Below the pieces are notes generated by a model that saw only the letters and a program-made list of their open reading frames with translations, was not told the DNA's origin and ran no database searches. From NCBI RefSeq assembly GCF_030140925.1, contig NZ_JARBWD010000001.1, positions 2,356,001 to 2,420,000 on the forward strand: DNA of 64,000 nucleotides, in the 5' to 3' direction. Source of the stretch: Parerythrobacter aestuarii (GTDB lineage: Bacteria; Pseudomonadota; Alphaproteobacteria; Sphingomonadales; Sphingomonadaceae). Below, piece by piece: positions 7,521-16,427 of the stretch; within the stretch, counting starts at the first letter, position 1, and each line of letters starts with the position of its first letter. The position numbers and the translations under genes are program-made.

Positions 7521-10500
7521 ATGCAGATCAGGCGGCTCAAACTTAGCGGTTTCAAAAGCTTCGTAGAGCCGTCCGAGCTGCGCATCGAGCCGGGGCTGAC
7601 AGGTGTCGTTGGCCCGAATGGCTGCGGCAAGTCCAACCTGCTTGAGGCGATCCGCTGGGTCATGGGCGAAAACTCGCCCAAATCCATGCGTTCGGGCGGG
7701 ATGGACGATGTGATCTTTGCCGGGACCGAAACCCGCCCGGCGCGTGATTTCGCCGAGGTCGTATTGCAAGCGGTCGACAGCGACGGTGAGGAACTGGATG
7801 TCACCCGCCGCATCGAACGCGGTGCCGGCAGCGCCTACCGCGTCAACGGGCGCGATGTCCGGGCCAAGGATGTCGCGCTGACCTTTGCCGATGCTGCAAC
7901 CGGTGCGCACAGCCCGGCGCTGGTGAGCCAGGGCAAGATCGCGCAGGTCATTTCCGCCAAGCCGGTCGAACGGCGGCAGATGCTGGAAGAGGCTGCAGGG
8001 ATCGCAGGCCTGCACGTCCGCAAGCGCGATGCCGAGAGCAAGCTGCGCTCGACGGAGAAGAACCTCGAGCGGCTGGAAGACCTTATGGCAGGTCTCGACA
8101 GCCAGATCGCTTCGCTGCGACGGCAGGCCAAGCAGGCTGAACGCTACACCAAACTGACCGACCAGATTTCTATCGCCGAAGCGCGGCTGCTCTATGCCCG
8201 CTGGCGCGATGCTGCGGCAGCGGCCGACACCGCACGGGCCGAGGCCAAGACCTCCGAAGAGCGCGTGGCTGCGGCCCAGAAGGCCGTCGAGGAAGCCCAG
8301 AAGGCGCAGCGCGAAGCCGCCGGGAAGCTGGCCGAAGCGCGCGAGGAACAGGCCGACCGGCGCGACGATGCCAGCGCGCATGGTCACCGCATGGCAGCAC
8401 TCACCAGCCAGCTGGAAGCGGCCGAACAGCGATTGGCGGATCTCGACCGCCAGAAAGCGCGGCTGGAAGAAGACCGGGTCGAAGCCGACCGGCTAACCCG
8501 CGATGCGGCCGAAGCGCTCGGGCGGCTGGAGAAGGATTTGCTGGCCGGTGAAGCGCTGTTGGCGGAAGACGAGGCCCGCCGCCCTGCCCTGGCCGCGAAG
8601 CTGGACGACACCGACCGCGCAGGCCGTGCCGCCGAACTCGCCTTGGCGAAGGCAACGGCAGATCATGCAGGGGTCGAAGCCGAATGGCGTGTTGCCGGGG
8701 CTGCGATCGAACAGGCCGAAGCGCGACTGGCGCGGCTCGACCGTGAAGTCGCTCGACAGGAAGACATCCGTGCTTCGCTGGCGGAAGGCGGCGATCCTGA
8801 GGCAGCGGTCGAAGAGGCCAAAGCGGGTGCTGAAGCGGCAACCCGCGAACTGGCCCGGCTGCGCGATGAACTCGAAGCCCAGCGTGCCCGCAAGGACGAA
8901 TTGCAGCAGGCACGCGATGCTGCTGCCGACGCTCTTTCAACAGCGCAGGCTGAACTGGCCGGGCTCGAACGCGAATACCAGGCGCTCGAGCGCGACCGAC
9001 AAGCGCGCGAGAAGCAGGCCGCCGGGCGGCAAGGCCTGCCTGCGGCTCTTGACAAGGTTCGCGCTGCTCCCGGCTATGAGCGTGCACTCGCTGCCGTGCT
9101 CGGTCGCGATGCCAAGGCTCCGCTGGGTAAGCCCGAAGGCGATCCCGAAGGCCGTTTCTGGACCGGACGCGATGCCCCGGCACAGGTAGCTGATAGCCTG
9201 GCTGCGCATGTCATGGACTGCCCACCGCAGCTGTCCGCGCGATTGGCGCTGGTGCACGTCGCCGACGGCGACGATGGCCGCTCGCTTGATCCGGGCGAAT
9301 GGCTGGTGACCAAGGACGGCGCGCTGCGCCGGTGGGACGGGCTGGTGGCGCGCGGGCAGGGTTCCGCCGAAGCAGCCCGGCTGGAGGCCGCAAACCGGCT
9401 GGCCGAGCTGGAAGCCGAGCTGCCGGCCAGGCGCACCGCGCGCGAGCAGGCGCAGGCCCAACAGGCCAGTGCGCAGGAAGAGCTCTCCGAGCTGCAGCGC
9501 GGCCTTGTGGCGGCAGAACGTGCCGTAGGCGAAGCCTCCGAAGCCGAGCGGCAGGCGCTGCGCAGGCTCGACCAGGCCGAAACCGCTCGCGAGCGAGTCG
9601 CTGCGCGGCTGGAAGAACTGGCACATGCCGCAACCGATCTTGCCGACCAGCGCAAACAAGCTGAAGCTGAGCTTGAAGCCGCCCGGGACAAGCGCTCGGC
9701 CCTGCCCGATCCTGAAGCCGGGCGCGCCCAGCTGGAGGCGGCGCAGGCCAGGAACGATGCCGCCCGCTCGGCCATGCAGGCTGCCACCGCAGAACTGGCT
9801 GCACATGACCAGGCGCTGGCCGTGTCGCGCGAGCGCGCGGCTGCCCAGCGAGCGGAAAAATCCAATTGGGAAGCCCGCTCAGGCGAGGCTGCCCAACGCC
9901 TTGCCGGGATGGAAGCCCGTTTCGAAGAGATCGCCGCAGAGCGCGCTATCACCGCCGCCAAGCCCGAAGGCCTGATGCGCGAGATCGAGCAAGGCGATGT
10001 CGTGCGGGCCCGGCTTGGTGAAGAACTCGCCCAGGCGAATCAGGATGTCGAAGCCGCGCAAACGGTCGCTACCGAAGCCGAGCGCGCGCTGTCGGATGCG
10101 ACCGAGCGGCTCGCCACCACCCGCGAAACCCGCGCTACCCTCGTCGCCAGGGCCGAAAACGAGGAAGGCCGGCGGCAGGAAATGGCGCGCATCTCCGGGG
10201 AGCGGTTCCAGTGCCCGCCGCCAATGCTGGCGGAGAAATTCGCCTTCGATCCCGAACAGGTGCAGTCGAAAGAGCTCGAAGGCGAGGAAATGGATCGCCT
10301 TACCGCCAGCCGCGAGCGGATTGGACCGGTCAACCTCGTGGCGCAGGAAGAGCTCGCCAAGATCGAGGAAGAACACGGTGCCAGCGCTGCTGAGCAGGCA
10401 GAGCTCGTCGAAGCGGTCCACCGCCTGCGTGGCAGCATCGGCAACTTGAACCGCGAAGGCCGCCAACGCCTGCAGGCGGCCTTTGAACAGGTCAACGGCC

Positions 10501-10943
10501 ACTTCCAGGAGCTGTTCACAAAACTGTTCCAGGGCGGGCAGGCGCATCTGGCGCTGATTGACAGCGATGACCCGCTCGAAGCGGGGCTGGAGATCTACGC
10601 CCAGCCGCCGGGCAAGAAGTTGCAATCGCTCACGCTGCTGTCAGGCGGCGAGCAGGCCCTCACTGCGACGGCGCTTATCTTTGCATTGTTCCTGACCAAC
10701 CCGGCCCCGATCTGCGTGCTGGACGAAGTCGATGCGCCATTGGACGATGCCAATATCGATCGCTTCTGTGACCTGCTCGATTCGATGGTGCGCGAAACCG
10801 ACACCCGCTACCTGATCGTCACCCACAACGCCGTGACCATGAGCCGCATGCACCGCCTGTTCGGCGTGACCATGGTGGAGCAAGGCATCAGCCGCCTGGT
10901 CAGCGTGGACCTGCAGGAAGCCGAACTGATGGCTGCGGAGTAA
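7521..10943 (+). CDS. smc: Chromosome segregation ATPase SMC
   Basis: A 1140-residue SMC protein, normal length for the family, which compacts and resolves the chromosome with ScpA/ScpB. Walker A GPNGCGKS is at 31-38. Long coiled coils, rich in Ala/Glu/Arg/Gln, span about 170-495 and 625-900; the hinge lies at about 500-615. The ABC signature LSGGEQALTATALIF is near 1038 and the Walker B LDEVDAPLDD near 1063. The start has a weak ribosome site (TAAGG). It is last in the dciA-dsb-dsb-smc plus-strand row. The repetitive coiled-coil coding explains the many long antisense frames here. Confidence 0.98.
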   Translation: MQIRRLKLSGFKSFVEPSELRIEPGLTGVVGPNGCGKSNLLEAIRWVMGENSPKSMRSGGMDDVIFAGTETRPARDFAEVVLQAVDSDGEELDVTRRIERGAGSAYRVNGRDVRAKDVALTFADAATGAHSPALVSQGKIAQVISAKPVERRQMLEEAAGIAGLHVRKRDAESKLRSTEKNLERLEDLMAGLDSQIASLRRQAKQAERYTKLTDQISIAEARLLYARWRDAAAAADTARAEAKTSEERVAAAQKAVEEAQKAQREAAGKLAEAREEQADRRDDASAHGHRMAALTSQLEAAEQRLADLDRQKARLEEDRVEADRLTRDAAEALGRLEKDLLAGEALLAEDEARRPALAAKLDDTDRAGRAAELALAKATADHAGVEAEWRVAGAAIEQAEARLARLDREVARQEDIRASLAEGGDPEAAVEEAKAGAEAATRELARLRDELEAQRARKDELQQARDAAADALSTAQAELAGLEREYQALERDRQAREKQAAGRQGLPAALDKVRAAPGYERALAAVLGRDAKAPLGKPEGDPEGRFWTGRDAPAQVADSLAAHVMDCPPQLSARLALVHVADGDDGRSLDPGEWLVTKDGALRRWDGLVARGQGSAEAARLEAANRLAELEAELPARRTAREQAQAQQASAQEELSELQRGLVAAERAVGEASEAERQALRRLDQAETARERVAARLEELAHAATDLADQRKQAEAELEAARDKRSALPDPEAGRAQLEAAQARNDAARSAMQAATAELAAHDQALAVSRERAAAQRAEKSNWEARSGEAAQRLAGMEARFEEIAAERAITAAKPEGLMREIEQGDVVRARLGEELAQANQDVEAAQTVATEAERALSDATERLATTRETRATLVARAENEEGRRQEMARISGERFQCPPPMLAEKFAFDPEQVQSKELEGEEMDRLTASRERIGPVNLVAQEELAKIEEEHGASAAEQAELVEAVHRLRGSIGNLNREGRQRLQAAFEQVNGHFQELFTKLFQGGQAHLALIDSDDPLEAGLEIYAQPPGKKLQSLTLLSGGEQALTATALIFALFLTNPAPICVLDEVDAPLDDANIDRFCDLLDSMVRETDTRYLIVTHNAVTMSRMHRLFGVTMVEQGISRLVSVDLQEAELMAAE

Positions 10944-10954
10944 CCGCCAAAGAG

Positions 10955-11395
10955 TCAGGCGCCGATGGCGTCAGCCAGGTTCCGTCGGATTTCCTTAAGC
11001 TCGCGAAGAATCTCCGGCGCAACCGTGTTCGGGTTCTCGTCACCTTCAACTTCGGGTCCGGTTTGCGCTTGAACTGGTGATGTATCCCGGATTGCACCGC
11101 GCCCATCGACCGACTGCTCCAGCGATGGAACCGGCTCCACCTTGCCCTCGGTGATCGCCTGCCTGGCCCCCTTCAGCGTGTAGCCTTCATGGTTGACCAG
11201 CCGGTCGATCGTCTCGACCAGCGCTACGTCTTCCGGGCGATAGTACCGGCGATTGCCGCTGCGCTTCAGCGGCTGGAGCATCGGGAACTGTTCTTCCCAA
11301 TAGCGCAGCACATGGGGCTTGAGGCCCAGCGCGTTGCCGACTTCGCCGATGGTCCTGAGGGCTCCCTCGTCCTTGCCATCGTCGAATGTCGTCAC
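10955..11395 (-). CDS. MerR-family transcriptional regulator
   Basis: A 146-residue regulator with a MerR winged-helix DNA-binding domain at about residues 13-83: RTIGEVGNALGL helix-turn-helix, RYWE, and the RRYYRPEDV wing. The C-terminal part is acidic, low-complexity and ends in a short helix; it lacks metal-binding cysteines, so this is not a metal sensor. The GTG start lies two bases after the ihfA stop, so it is read from the ihfA message. Its stop faces smc with 11 bp between. The ihfA-merR order is common in alphaproteobacteria; the targets are unknown. Confidence 0.88.
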   Translation of the reverse strand: MTTFDDGKDEGALRTIGEVGNALGLKPHVLRYWEEQFPMLQPLKRSGNRRYYRPEDVALVETIDRLVNHEGYTLKGARQAITEGKVEPVPSLEQSVDGRGAIRDTSPVQAQTGPEVEGDENPNTVAPEILRELKEIRRNLADAIGA

Positions 11396-11397
11396 GC

Positions 11398-11700
11398 TCA
11401 GCCTCCCTTAGCTATCTTCTCCCGTAATAGCTGGCTGGCGCGGAATGTCATGACCCGGCGCGGAGTTATCGGCACCTCGACGCCGGTCTTGGGATTGCGG
11501 CCAATGCGCTCCCTCTTGTCGCGCAAGACAAAGCTGCCAAATCCGGAGATTTTGACATTCTCGCCACGTTCGAGCGCGGCCGTCATGTGGTTGAGAATGG
11601 CCTCCACCATCTCCAGCGATTCCGCCCGGCTGAAACCCATCTTGCGGTTGATGGCTTCGGCCAGGTCAGCCCGTGTCAGCGTTCCCACCGATCGCGACAT
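11398..11700 (-). CDS. ihfA: Integration host factor alpha subunit
   Basis: A 100-residue HU/IHF-family DNA-bending protein. The alpha-subunit pattern is clear: [14 protein letters not shown] at the N-terminus, VKISGFGSF in the middle, and the RNPKTG motif with the intercalating Pro at the tip of the DNA-binding arm. It forms a heterodimer with IhfB (not in the window) and shapes promoters and origin DNA. Transcribed after fabH with a 157-bp gap, so it may also have its own promoter. The merR gene follows at two bases. Confidence 0.95.
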   Translation of the reverse strand: MSRSVGTLTRADLAEAINRKMGFSRAESLEMVEAILNHMTAALERGENVKISGFGSFVLRDKRERIGRNPKTGVEVPITPRRVMTFRASQLLREKIAKGG

Positions 11701-11857
11701 GTGCCTCCCTCCTCGTCTTCCTAACGCGCCCCGATTATCACGGTTTCATGTTAACAACGTATACCTTTTGCGACCTGTTCGCAACGCAGGTAGCACAAGA
11801 AATCCTTTCCGACCGCCTATTTAGCGGTGGAAATCCATTTTACATCTTACATGTCGG

Positions 11858-12832
11858 TTACAGCCGGGTGAGGCTGGCACCCCAGGTGAAGCCGCCACCC
11901 ATGGCTTCAAACATCACCAGGTCTCCGGGCTTGATGCGCCCGTCCCGCATCGCCGTATCGAACGCCAGCGGCACGGAAGCCGCAGATGTATTGGCATGGC
12001 GATCGACAGTGACGACGACCTTTTCCATAGGCAGGCCCAGCTTGCGCGCGGTCGCGTCGAGGATCCGGGCATTGGCCTGGTGCGGCACCACCCAGTCGAT
12101 ATCGCTGGCAGAAACCCCTGCATCCTCAAGGACTTCATTCAAGACTTCGGCAAGGTTTACGACCGCATGGCGGAAGACTTCACGGCCCTTCATGCGCAGG
12201 TGGCCGACCGTTTGCGTCGTGGACGGACCGCCATCGACATAGAGCAGGTCGTGCTGTGCACCGTCGGCGTGCAAGCGGCTCGAGATGATGCCAGGGGCCG
12301 AGGTATCGTTCTCGTCCCCCTCGACCGCTTCGAGCACCATGGCACCGGCACCATCTCCGAACAGGACGCAAGTGGTGCGGTCTTCCCAGTCGAGGATCCG
12401 GCTGAAAGTTTCCGCCCCGATGACCAGCGCGCGTTTCGCCATGCCGGTCTTGAGCAGCGAATCGGCAGTCGCCAGGGCGTAGAGAAAACCTGAGCAAACG
12501 GCCTGAACGTCGAACGCGATGCAGCCATGCGCGCCCAGCGCGCTCTGCACCTTGGTCGCGGTGGCAGGAAAGGTGTTGTCGGGCGTAGCGGTGGCGAGGA
12601 TGATGAGCCCGATCGATGCCGGGTCCATGTCGGCCGCGGCCAACGCCTTGCGCGCCGCTTCGATCGCCAGTGTCGAGGTCGTCTCGCCCTCGCCGGCGAT
12701 ATAGCGCTGGCGGATGCCGGTTCGCTCGACGATCCATTCGTCGCTGGTGTCGATCTGCTCGGCCAGTTCGGCATTCGGCACGCAGCGCGCAGGCAAGGCC
12801 GATCCGCTGCCCCGGATGACCGAACGGATCAC
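11858..12832 (-). CDS. fabH: Beta-ketoacyl-ACP synthase III FabH
   Basis: A 324-residue condensing enzyme that starts type II fatty-acid synthesis by joining acetyl-CoA with malonyl-ACP. The Cys-His-Asn triad is complete: C113 in QAVCSGF, H251 in VPHQAN, N281 in ANTSAAS. The true start is the GTG at 12832-12830, overlapping the plsX stop (GTGA); the extended frame to 12901 reads through plsX and is rejected. Co-transcribed with rpmF and plsX, as in many bacteria, which links ribosome production with membrane lipid synthesis. Confidence 0.97.
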   Translation of the reverse strand: MIRSVIRGSGSALPARCVPNAELAEQIDTSDEWIVERTGIRQRYIAGEGETTSTLAIEAARKALAAADMDPASIGLIILATATPDNTFPATATKVQSALGAHGCIAFDVQAVCSGFLYALATADSLLKTGMAKRALVIGAETFSRILDWEDRTTCVLFGDGAGAMVLEAVEGDENDTSAPGIISSRLHADGAQHDLLYVDGGPSTTQTVGHLRMKGREVFRHAVVNLAEVLNEVLEDAGVSASDIDWVVPHQANARILDATARKLGLPMEKVVVTVDRHANTSAASVPLAFDTAMRDGRIKPGDLVMFEAMGGGFTWGASLTRL

Positions 12833-13920
12833 TTGGAGTCCCCGGCTTCGACGCCGCCGCCATTGTTTCCATTGCCGCCGTTGGTACCGGTCGCGTGCCA
12901 CATGCGGTCGCCCAGCTCGTGCAGGTCGGACGCGATACGTTCAGTGAGCTTGTCTTCCAGCAAGCGGGCGGCAACCGCCACGGCATTGGCGACACCGGTG
13001 GCATTGGCGCTGCCGTGGCTTTTCACCACAACGCCGTTGAGCCCGAGAAAAACTGCGCCATTGTGGTTGTTCGGATCGAGGTGATGCTTGAGCAGCTCGG
13101 TCGCGGGGCGCGAGACAAGAAAACCGACCTTGGAGCGGATCGAGCTGGTGAAGGCGCGGCGCAGCAAGTCAGTCACGAAGCGCGCAGTGCCTTCGATCGC
13201 CTTCAATGCGATATTTCCGGAGAACCCGTCCGTCACCACCACATCGACTTCGCCACGATTGATCTTGTCGCTTTCGACATAGCCGTCAAACTGCATGTCG
13301 AGATGGGCTTCCTGCAATTGGGCCGCCGCCTCGCGCAGCCGGTCGAAGCCCTTGATCTCTTCAGTGCCGATATTGAGCAGGCGCACGCGGGGCTTTTCAC
13401 GCCCGGTCAGGATGCGCGAATAGGCCGCCCCCATGATCGCGAACTGGACGAGGTTGCGGGCATCGGCTTCGGTATTGGCACCAAGGTCGAGCATGATGAC
13501 ATCGTCATCGGTCAGCGTGGGCATGATACCGGCCAGCGCCGGCCGGTCGATCCCGGGCATGGTGCGCAGCGCCAGCTTGCTCATCGCCATCAGCGCGCCA
13601 GTGTTGCCGGCACTCACCGCAGCGCCTGCCTCACCAACCTTCACTGCATTGACGGCCAGGCCCATGCTTGTGGTCTTGGCCCGGCGCAGCGCCTGAGTCG
13701 GCACTTCATCGCCACCCACGACATCGTCGGCATGGAGGATTTCGGAGGCACCACGCATATTGGGGTGCGCCTCGAGCGCGCGCTCGATCCGCTGCTGGTC
13801 GCCGACCAGCAGGAACTTGAACTGGTCATGTCGACGGCGGGCCTCTGCCGCGCCATCGATCATCACCCGAACGCCTTCATCGCCGCCCATCGCATCGATG
13901 GCGATACGCGGCAGGCTCAT
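12829..13920 (-). CDS. plsX: Phosphate acyltransferase PlsX
   Basis: A 363-residue soluble enzyme converting acyl-ACP to acyl-phosphate for the PlsY route of phosphatidic acid synthesis. The N-terminus [12 protein letters not shown] is the family hallmark, and motifs such as [16 protein letters not shown] and [13 protein letters not shown] are all present. The C-terminus ends in a Gly/Asn-rich low-complexity tail of about 25 residues that looks disordered. It follows rpmF after 22 bp and overlaps fabH by four bases. Confidence 0.97.
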   Translation of the reverse strand: MSLPRIAIDAMGGDEGVRVMIDGAAEARRRHDQFKFLLVGDQQRIERALEAHPNMRGASEILHADDVVGGDEVPTQALRRAKTTSMGLAVNAVKVGEAGAAVSAGNTGALMAMSKLALRTMPGIDRPALAGIMPTLTDDDVIMLDLGANTEADARNLVQFAIMGAAYSRILTGREKPRVRLLNIGTEEIKGFDRLREAAAQLQEAHLDMQFDGYVESDKINRGEVDVVVTDGFSGNIALKAIEGTARFVTDLLRRAFTSSIRSKVGFLVSRPATELLKHHLDPNNHNGAVFLGLNGVVVKSHGSANATGVANAVAVAARLLEDKLTERIASDLHELGDRMWHATGTNGGNGNNGGGVEAGDSK

Positions 13921-13942
13921 GGCGTTCTCCCGCTAGCGGAAA

Positions 13943-14122
13943 TTAAAGGCTCGGGGCGAGGACTTCGCGGCCGTTGTAGAAGCCGCAGTGGCCGCACATG
14001 TTGTGCGGGCGCTTGAGTTCGCCGCAGTTGTTGCATTCGTGGAAGGCTTCGACCTTCAGCGAATCATGGGCACGACGGTTGCCACGGCGATGCGGCGATA
14101 CTTTTCTCTTAGGGACAGCCAT
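13943..14122 (-). CDS. rpmF: 50S ribosomal protein L32
   Basis: A 59-residue ribosomal protein. The N-terminus [14 protein letters not shown] is diagnostic, and the zinc-type cysteines are kept as C30-x2-C33 and C43-x2-C46 (CNNCGE and CGHCG). All four being present indicates the zinc-binding form rather than a zinc-free paralogue. It opens the rpmF-plsX-fabH cluster; the promoter should lie in 14123-14318, shared with the divergent MAPEG gene. Confidence 0.97.
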   Translation of the reverse strand: MAVPKRKVSPHRRGNRRAHDSLKVEAFHECNNCGELKRPHNMCGHCGFYNGREVLAPSL

Positions 14123-14254
14123 GGCGGCACCTGTTCCTTGAATTCAATCGAATTTGTCTATGTCGAAACCGCCCTAGGCGAAGCATCCGGCGCGCACAAG
14201 TGTGCGTGAATCGGGTGCCCGGCCCTGACGGGAAGACGCGCCCTATAGCCGAAT

Positions 14255-14273
14255 TTGCTTGTGTTGCAAGCAA
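14255..14273. promoter_or_regulatory. 7-bp inverted repeat between rpmF and the MAPEG gene
   Basis: Perfect arms TTGCTTG and CAAGCAA surround a TGTTG centre, about 46 bases before the MAPEG start and 133 before rpmF. It could be an operator or part of the divergent promoter region. The rest of 14123-14318 shows no other clear signal. Confidence 0.3.
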
Positions 14274-14318
14274 TCCGGGCAATAAGTAGCAATTGAAAAC
14301 CAAATGGGAGAGACCTCG

Positions 14319-14711
14319 ATGCTGCTACCTGTAACCCTGACCGCTGCTGCTGCGGCGGCGTTGATCAACATCTGGCTCGGTATTCGAGTCGGGCAACTGC
14401 GGGCCAAGCACAAGATTTCCATTGGTGACGATTCGGGTGGACCGCTGACCGCCCGCATGCGCGCCCAGCTCAACTTTGTCGAGAACACCGCCTTCGTTTT
14501 GATCCTGGTCGCCGCGATCGAACTCGCCGGCAAGGGCCAGCCGTGGCTGGCGTGGGTTGCCGGTATATACATGCTGGGGCGTGTCGCACATGGCCTCGGC
14601 ATGGACGGCGGCACATTCGCCAAGGGCCGCACGGTAGGCGTTTTGGTGACCATGCTGACCCAGCTGGGCCTCGCCATCGTGGCAGTGCTGATCGCGCTGG
14701 GGTTGATGTAG
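14319..14711 (+). CDS. MAPEG-family membrane protein
   Basis: A 130-residue integral membrane protein of the MAPEG (eicosanoid/glutathione metabolism) superfamily. Four membrane segments are visible (about 2-22, 55-72, 78-95 and 108-130). The first loop has NIWLGIRVGQLR, and RMRAQLNFVEN is the typical MAPEG E/N-containing helix. Bacterial members are often glutathione-dependent peroxidases or transferases; the reaction here is not predictable. ATG at 14319 was chosen because GGAGAG lies seven bases upstream; an ATG 15 bases earlier lacks a ribosome site. Confidence 0.87.
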   Translation: MLLPVTLTAAAAAALINIWLGIRVGQLRAKHKISIGDDSGGPLTARMRAQLNFVENTAFVLILVAAIELAGKGQPWLAWVAGIYMLGRVAHGLGMDGGTFAKGRTVGVLVTMLTQLGLAIVAVLIALGLM

Positions 14712-14752
14712 CAATCCGGCCCCCCCGTCGCACAGCCACGGGGGGCAACTGT

Positions 14753-15421
14753 TCACCCCAGCGCGTAATCGCTCACAAAAGCGTTGGTCTTGCGTTCCTG
14801 GCCAAAGGTGCTCGTGGGCCCATGGCCGGGGATGAAGGTCACGTCATTGCCCAGCGGCCACAGCTTCTTGGTGATCGCGTCGATCAGGTCCTGGTGGTTG
14901 CCCATCGGGAAGTCAGTGCGCCCGATACTGCCCTGGAACAGGACATCGCCGACGATCGCGAACTTGCTGGGGGCGTGGTAGAAAACTACGTGGCCTGGGG
15001 TGTGGCCGGGGCAATGGATGACGTCGAGCTCGAGTTCACCGACGGTCACTGTGTCGCCATCCTCGAGCCAGCGGTCGGGTTCAAACACTTCGCCGCGGAT
15101 GCCGTATTTCGCGCCATCCTCGTCGAGCCTTGAGATCCAGAATCGGTCGGCTTCGTGCGGGCCCTCGATCGGCACGCCCATTTCCTTCGCCAGCACCCCG
15201 GCCTCGCCGCAGTGGTCGATATGGCCGTGGGTGATGAGGATTTTCTCCAGCTCTGCCCCGATCTTGGCGAGGCCGGCCTTGAGCCTGTCAAGGTCGCCGC
15301 CCGGATCGATCAGCGCCGCCTTGTTGGTCTTGGTGCACCAGATCACCGAACAGTTCTGCTGGAGCGGCGTAACGGGAATGATCCCGGCTTTCATCGGCGG
15401 TAGGGTCGCGGTTTCGGTCAT
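14753..15421 (-). CDS. Metallo-beta-lactamase-fold hydrolase (glyoxalase II / YcbL-like)
   Basis: A 222-residue metallo-hydrolase. The metal-binding THGHIDH motif is at 64-70, with further ligands in CPGHTPGH, the Asp of IVGDVLF and the PGHGPTS histidine. Size and spacing fit the short type II glyoxalase/YcbL group, which hydrolyse S-D-lactoylglutathione or related thioesters. The start at 15421 follows family length; the longer frame to 15457 adds nothing conserved. Its stop faces the MAPEG gene; the S24 repressor ends 39 bases upstream of its start on the same strand. Confidence 0.87.
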   Translation of the reverse strand: MTETATLPPMKAGIIPVTPLQQNCSVIWCTKTNKAALIDPGGDLDRLKAGLAKIGAELEKILITHGHIDHCGEAGVLAKEMGVPIEGPHEADRFWISRLDEDGAKYGIRGEVFEPDRWLEDGDTVTVGELELDVIHCPGHTPGHVVFYHAPSKFAIVGDVLFQGSIGRTDFPMGNHQDLIDAITKKLWPLGNDVTFIPGHGPTSTFGQERKTNAFVSDYALG

Positions 15422-15460
15422 ACGGCACGATGTGGCTTGGCCTGAGGCGAAGCGCAAGGG

Positions 15461-16120
15461 TCAGACTCGCCCACCTTTCCAAACGACGCGACCGATGACG
15501 TCTATATCCTTCACCTCCATATCGACGGGCGGGTAGGCCAAGTTCTGGCTCAGCAGCGATACACGGTTCCGTCCCAAGCGGGCGAGGCGCTTGACCGCCA
15601 GTGCCCCGGCGACGCGGACCACGTGGATTCCGTCGCGCCACGGACCGGGTCGGCGATCGATCAACACTTCATCGCCATGCCGCAGCAGCGGCTCCATGCT
15701 GTCGCCATCCACAGTGACAGAACTGAGCATGGTAGGATCGAGCCCATTGTCACGCAGCCAGCGGCCGGAGAATCCAAAGTTGTCGAACGGGGTCTCGCCA
15801 CCCGTGAACCGGCCCGGACGGCCCGAAACGGCAATCGAAAGGCGTGGAACGGCAACAAAATCTTCGTCCCGCAAAGAGGAATTTATGTAGGATTTTTCCT
15901 TTCTACCACCAAGCTCCTCCTCGCTGACGTTGAAATACTCCGCCAATGTCTGGCGATCCCTCTCTTCCAGTTTTCGCGGACTCCCTCTCTTGACAAATTG
16001 CTGCAAATAGCTGGAATTACGCCCTATTAACGCCGAAAGCTTCGACAGGCTGACACCCGACCGATTGGCCAATTCGAGCAGCTTTGCCCGTGCATCAATT
16101 TGGCTGGCATCAGCAATCAT
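15461..16120 (-). CDS. XRE-type HTH, S24-family (LexA/CI-like) repressor
   Basis: A 219-residue regulator with an N-terminal helix-turn-helix (about 8-72, LSKLSALIGRNSSYLQQF) and a C-terminal S24 domain (about 130-215). The Ser-Lys dyad is intact: S141 in DGDSMEP and K177 in ALAVKRLA. An Ala-Gly cleavage site is not obvious, so self-cleavage is uncertain. A strong ribosome site (GGGGGAGA) precedes the ATG. The gene is divergent from a 62-residue protein gene, and the shared 118-bp gap contains TAGGA half-sites that look like its operators. It may respond to DNA damage or another stress; no phage genes are nearby. Confidence 0.87.
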   Translation of the reverse strand: MIADASQIDARAKLLELANRSGVSLSKLSALIGRNSSYLQQFVKRGSPRKLEERDRQTLAEYFNVSEEELGGRKEKSYINSSLRDEDFVAVPRLSIAVSGRPGRFTGGETPFDNFGFSGRWLRDNGLDPTMLSSVTVDGDSMEPLLRHGDEVLIDRRPGPWRDGIHVVRVAGALAVKRLARLGRNRVSLLSQNLAYPPVDMEVKDIDVIGRVVWKGGRV

Positions 16121-16142
16121 GGGAACGTTATCTCCCCCTTTT

Positions 16143-16181
16143 TAGGAAATTGCAAAAGAATTTTCCTAGACTTGTAGGATT
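16143..16181. promoter_or_regulatory. TAGGA-type operator cluster between repressor and divergent gene
   Basis: Three half-sites are visible: TAGGAAA at 16143-16149, TTTCCTA at 16162-16168 (12 bases later, inverted), and TAGGA at 16175-16179. The last two form TCCTA-N6-TAGGA, a 16-bp dyad suited to a dimeric HTH repressor. A possible -35 (TTGCAA, 16150-16155) and -10 (TAGGAT, 16175-16180) for the plus-strand genes overlap it. A related AGGA-TTTT-TCCT motif lies inside the repressor gene at 15889-15900. Autoregulation and control of the divergent pair are inferred. Confidence 0.5.
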
Positions 16182-16238
16182 TCGACATTCACGACTCACT
16201 CCATTGGACGGCGAATCGACTTGGAAATTGAGGCTTGC

Positions 16239-16427
16239 ATGCTCATCAGGACCATCGAAAAATTTTTGCGCGAACAGGACATGGCGGCGACAAAGTTCGG
16301 TCGCCTCGCCGCCCAGGACCCGCGTTTCGTGCTCGACCTGCGCAACGGACGCATTCCGCGCACGGTTACAGAGCGCAGGGTGGAAGGCTTCATGAACGCC
16401 TATCGGGCAGCCCAATATGCGGCCTGA
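16239..16427 (+). CDS. Small conserved sphingomonad protein, 62 residues
   Basis: A short basic protein with two or three predicted helices: TIEKFLREQDMAATKFGRLA, then DPRFVLDLRNGR, then a C-terminal helix. I recall similar short proteins (FLRR..M..T.FGRLA..DPR.V.DLR.GR) in Sphingomonadales, annotated as hypothetical; the layout resembles a compact nucleic-acid-binding helix-turn-helix. The ATG at 16239 has GAGG six bases upstream; a TTG at 16221 is less likely. It is divergent from the S24 repressor and overlaps the following gene by 11 bases, so the pair is probably co-expressed under that repressor. Confidence 0.72.
   Translation: MLIRTIEKFLREQDMAATKFGRLAAQDPRFVLDLRNGRIPRTVTERRVEGFMNAYRAAQYAA

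Noticed and set aside
6813..8387. 524-residue frame antisense to the DsbA-like lipoprotein gene and smc
   Set aside because: It covers the two sense genes across their boundary and shows no conserved motif; a GC-rich shadow.
9074..9961. Ser/Ala/Arg-rich 295-residue frame antisense to smc
   Set aside because: Low-complexity product from the reverse of coiled-coil codons.
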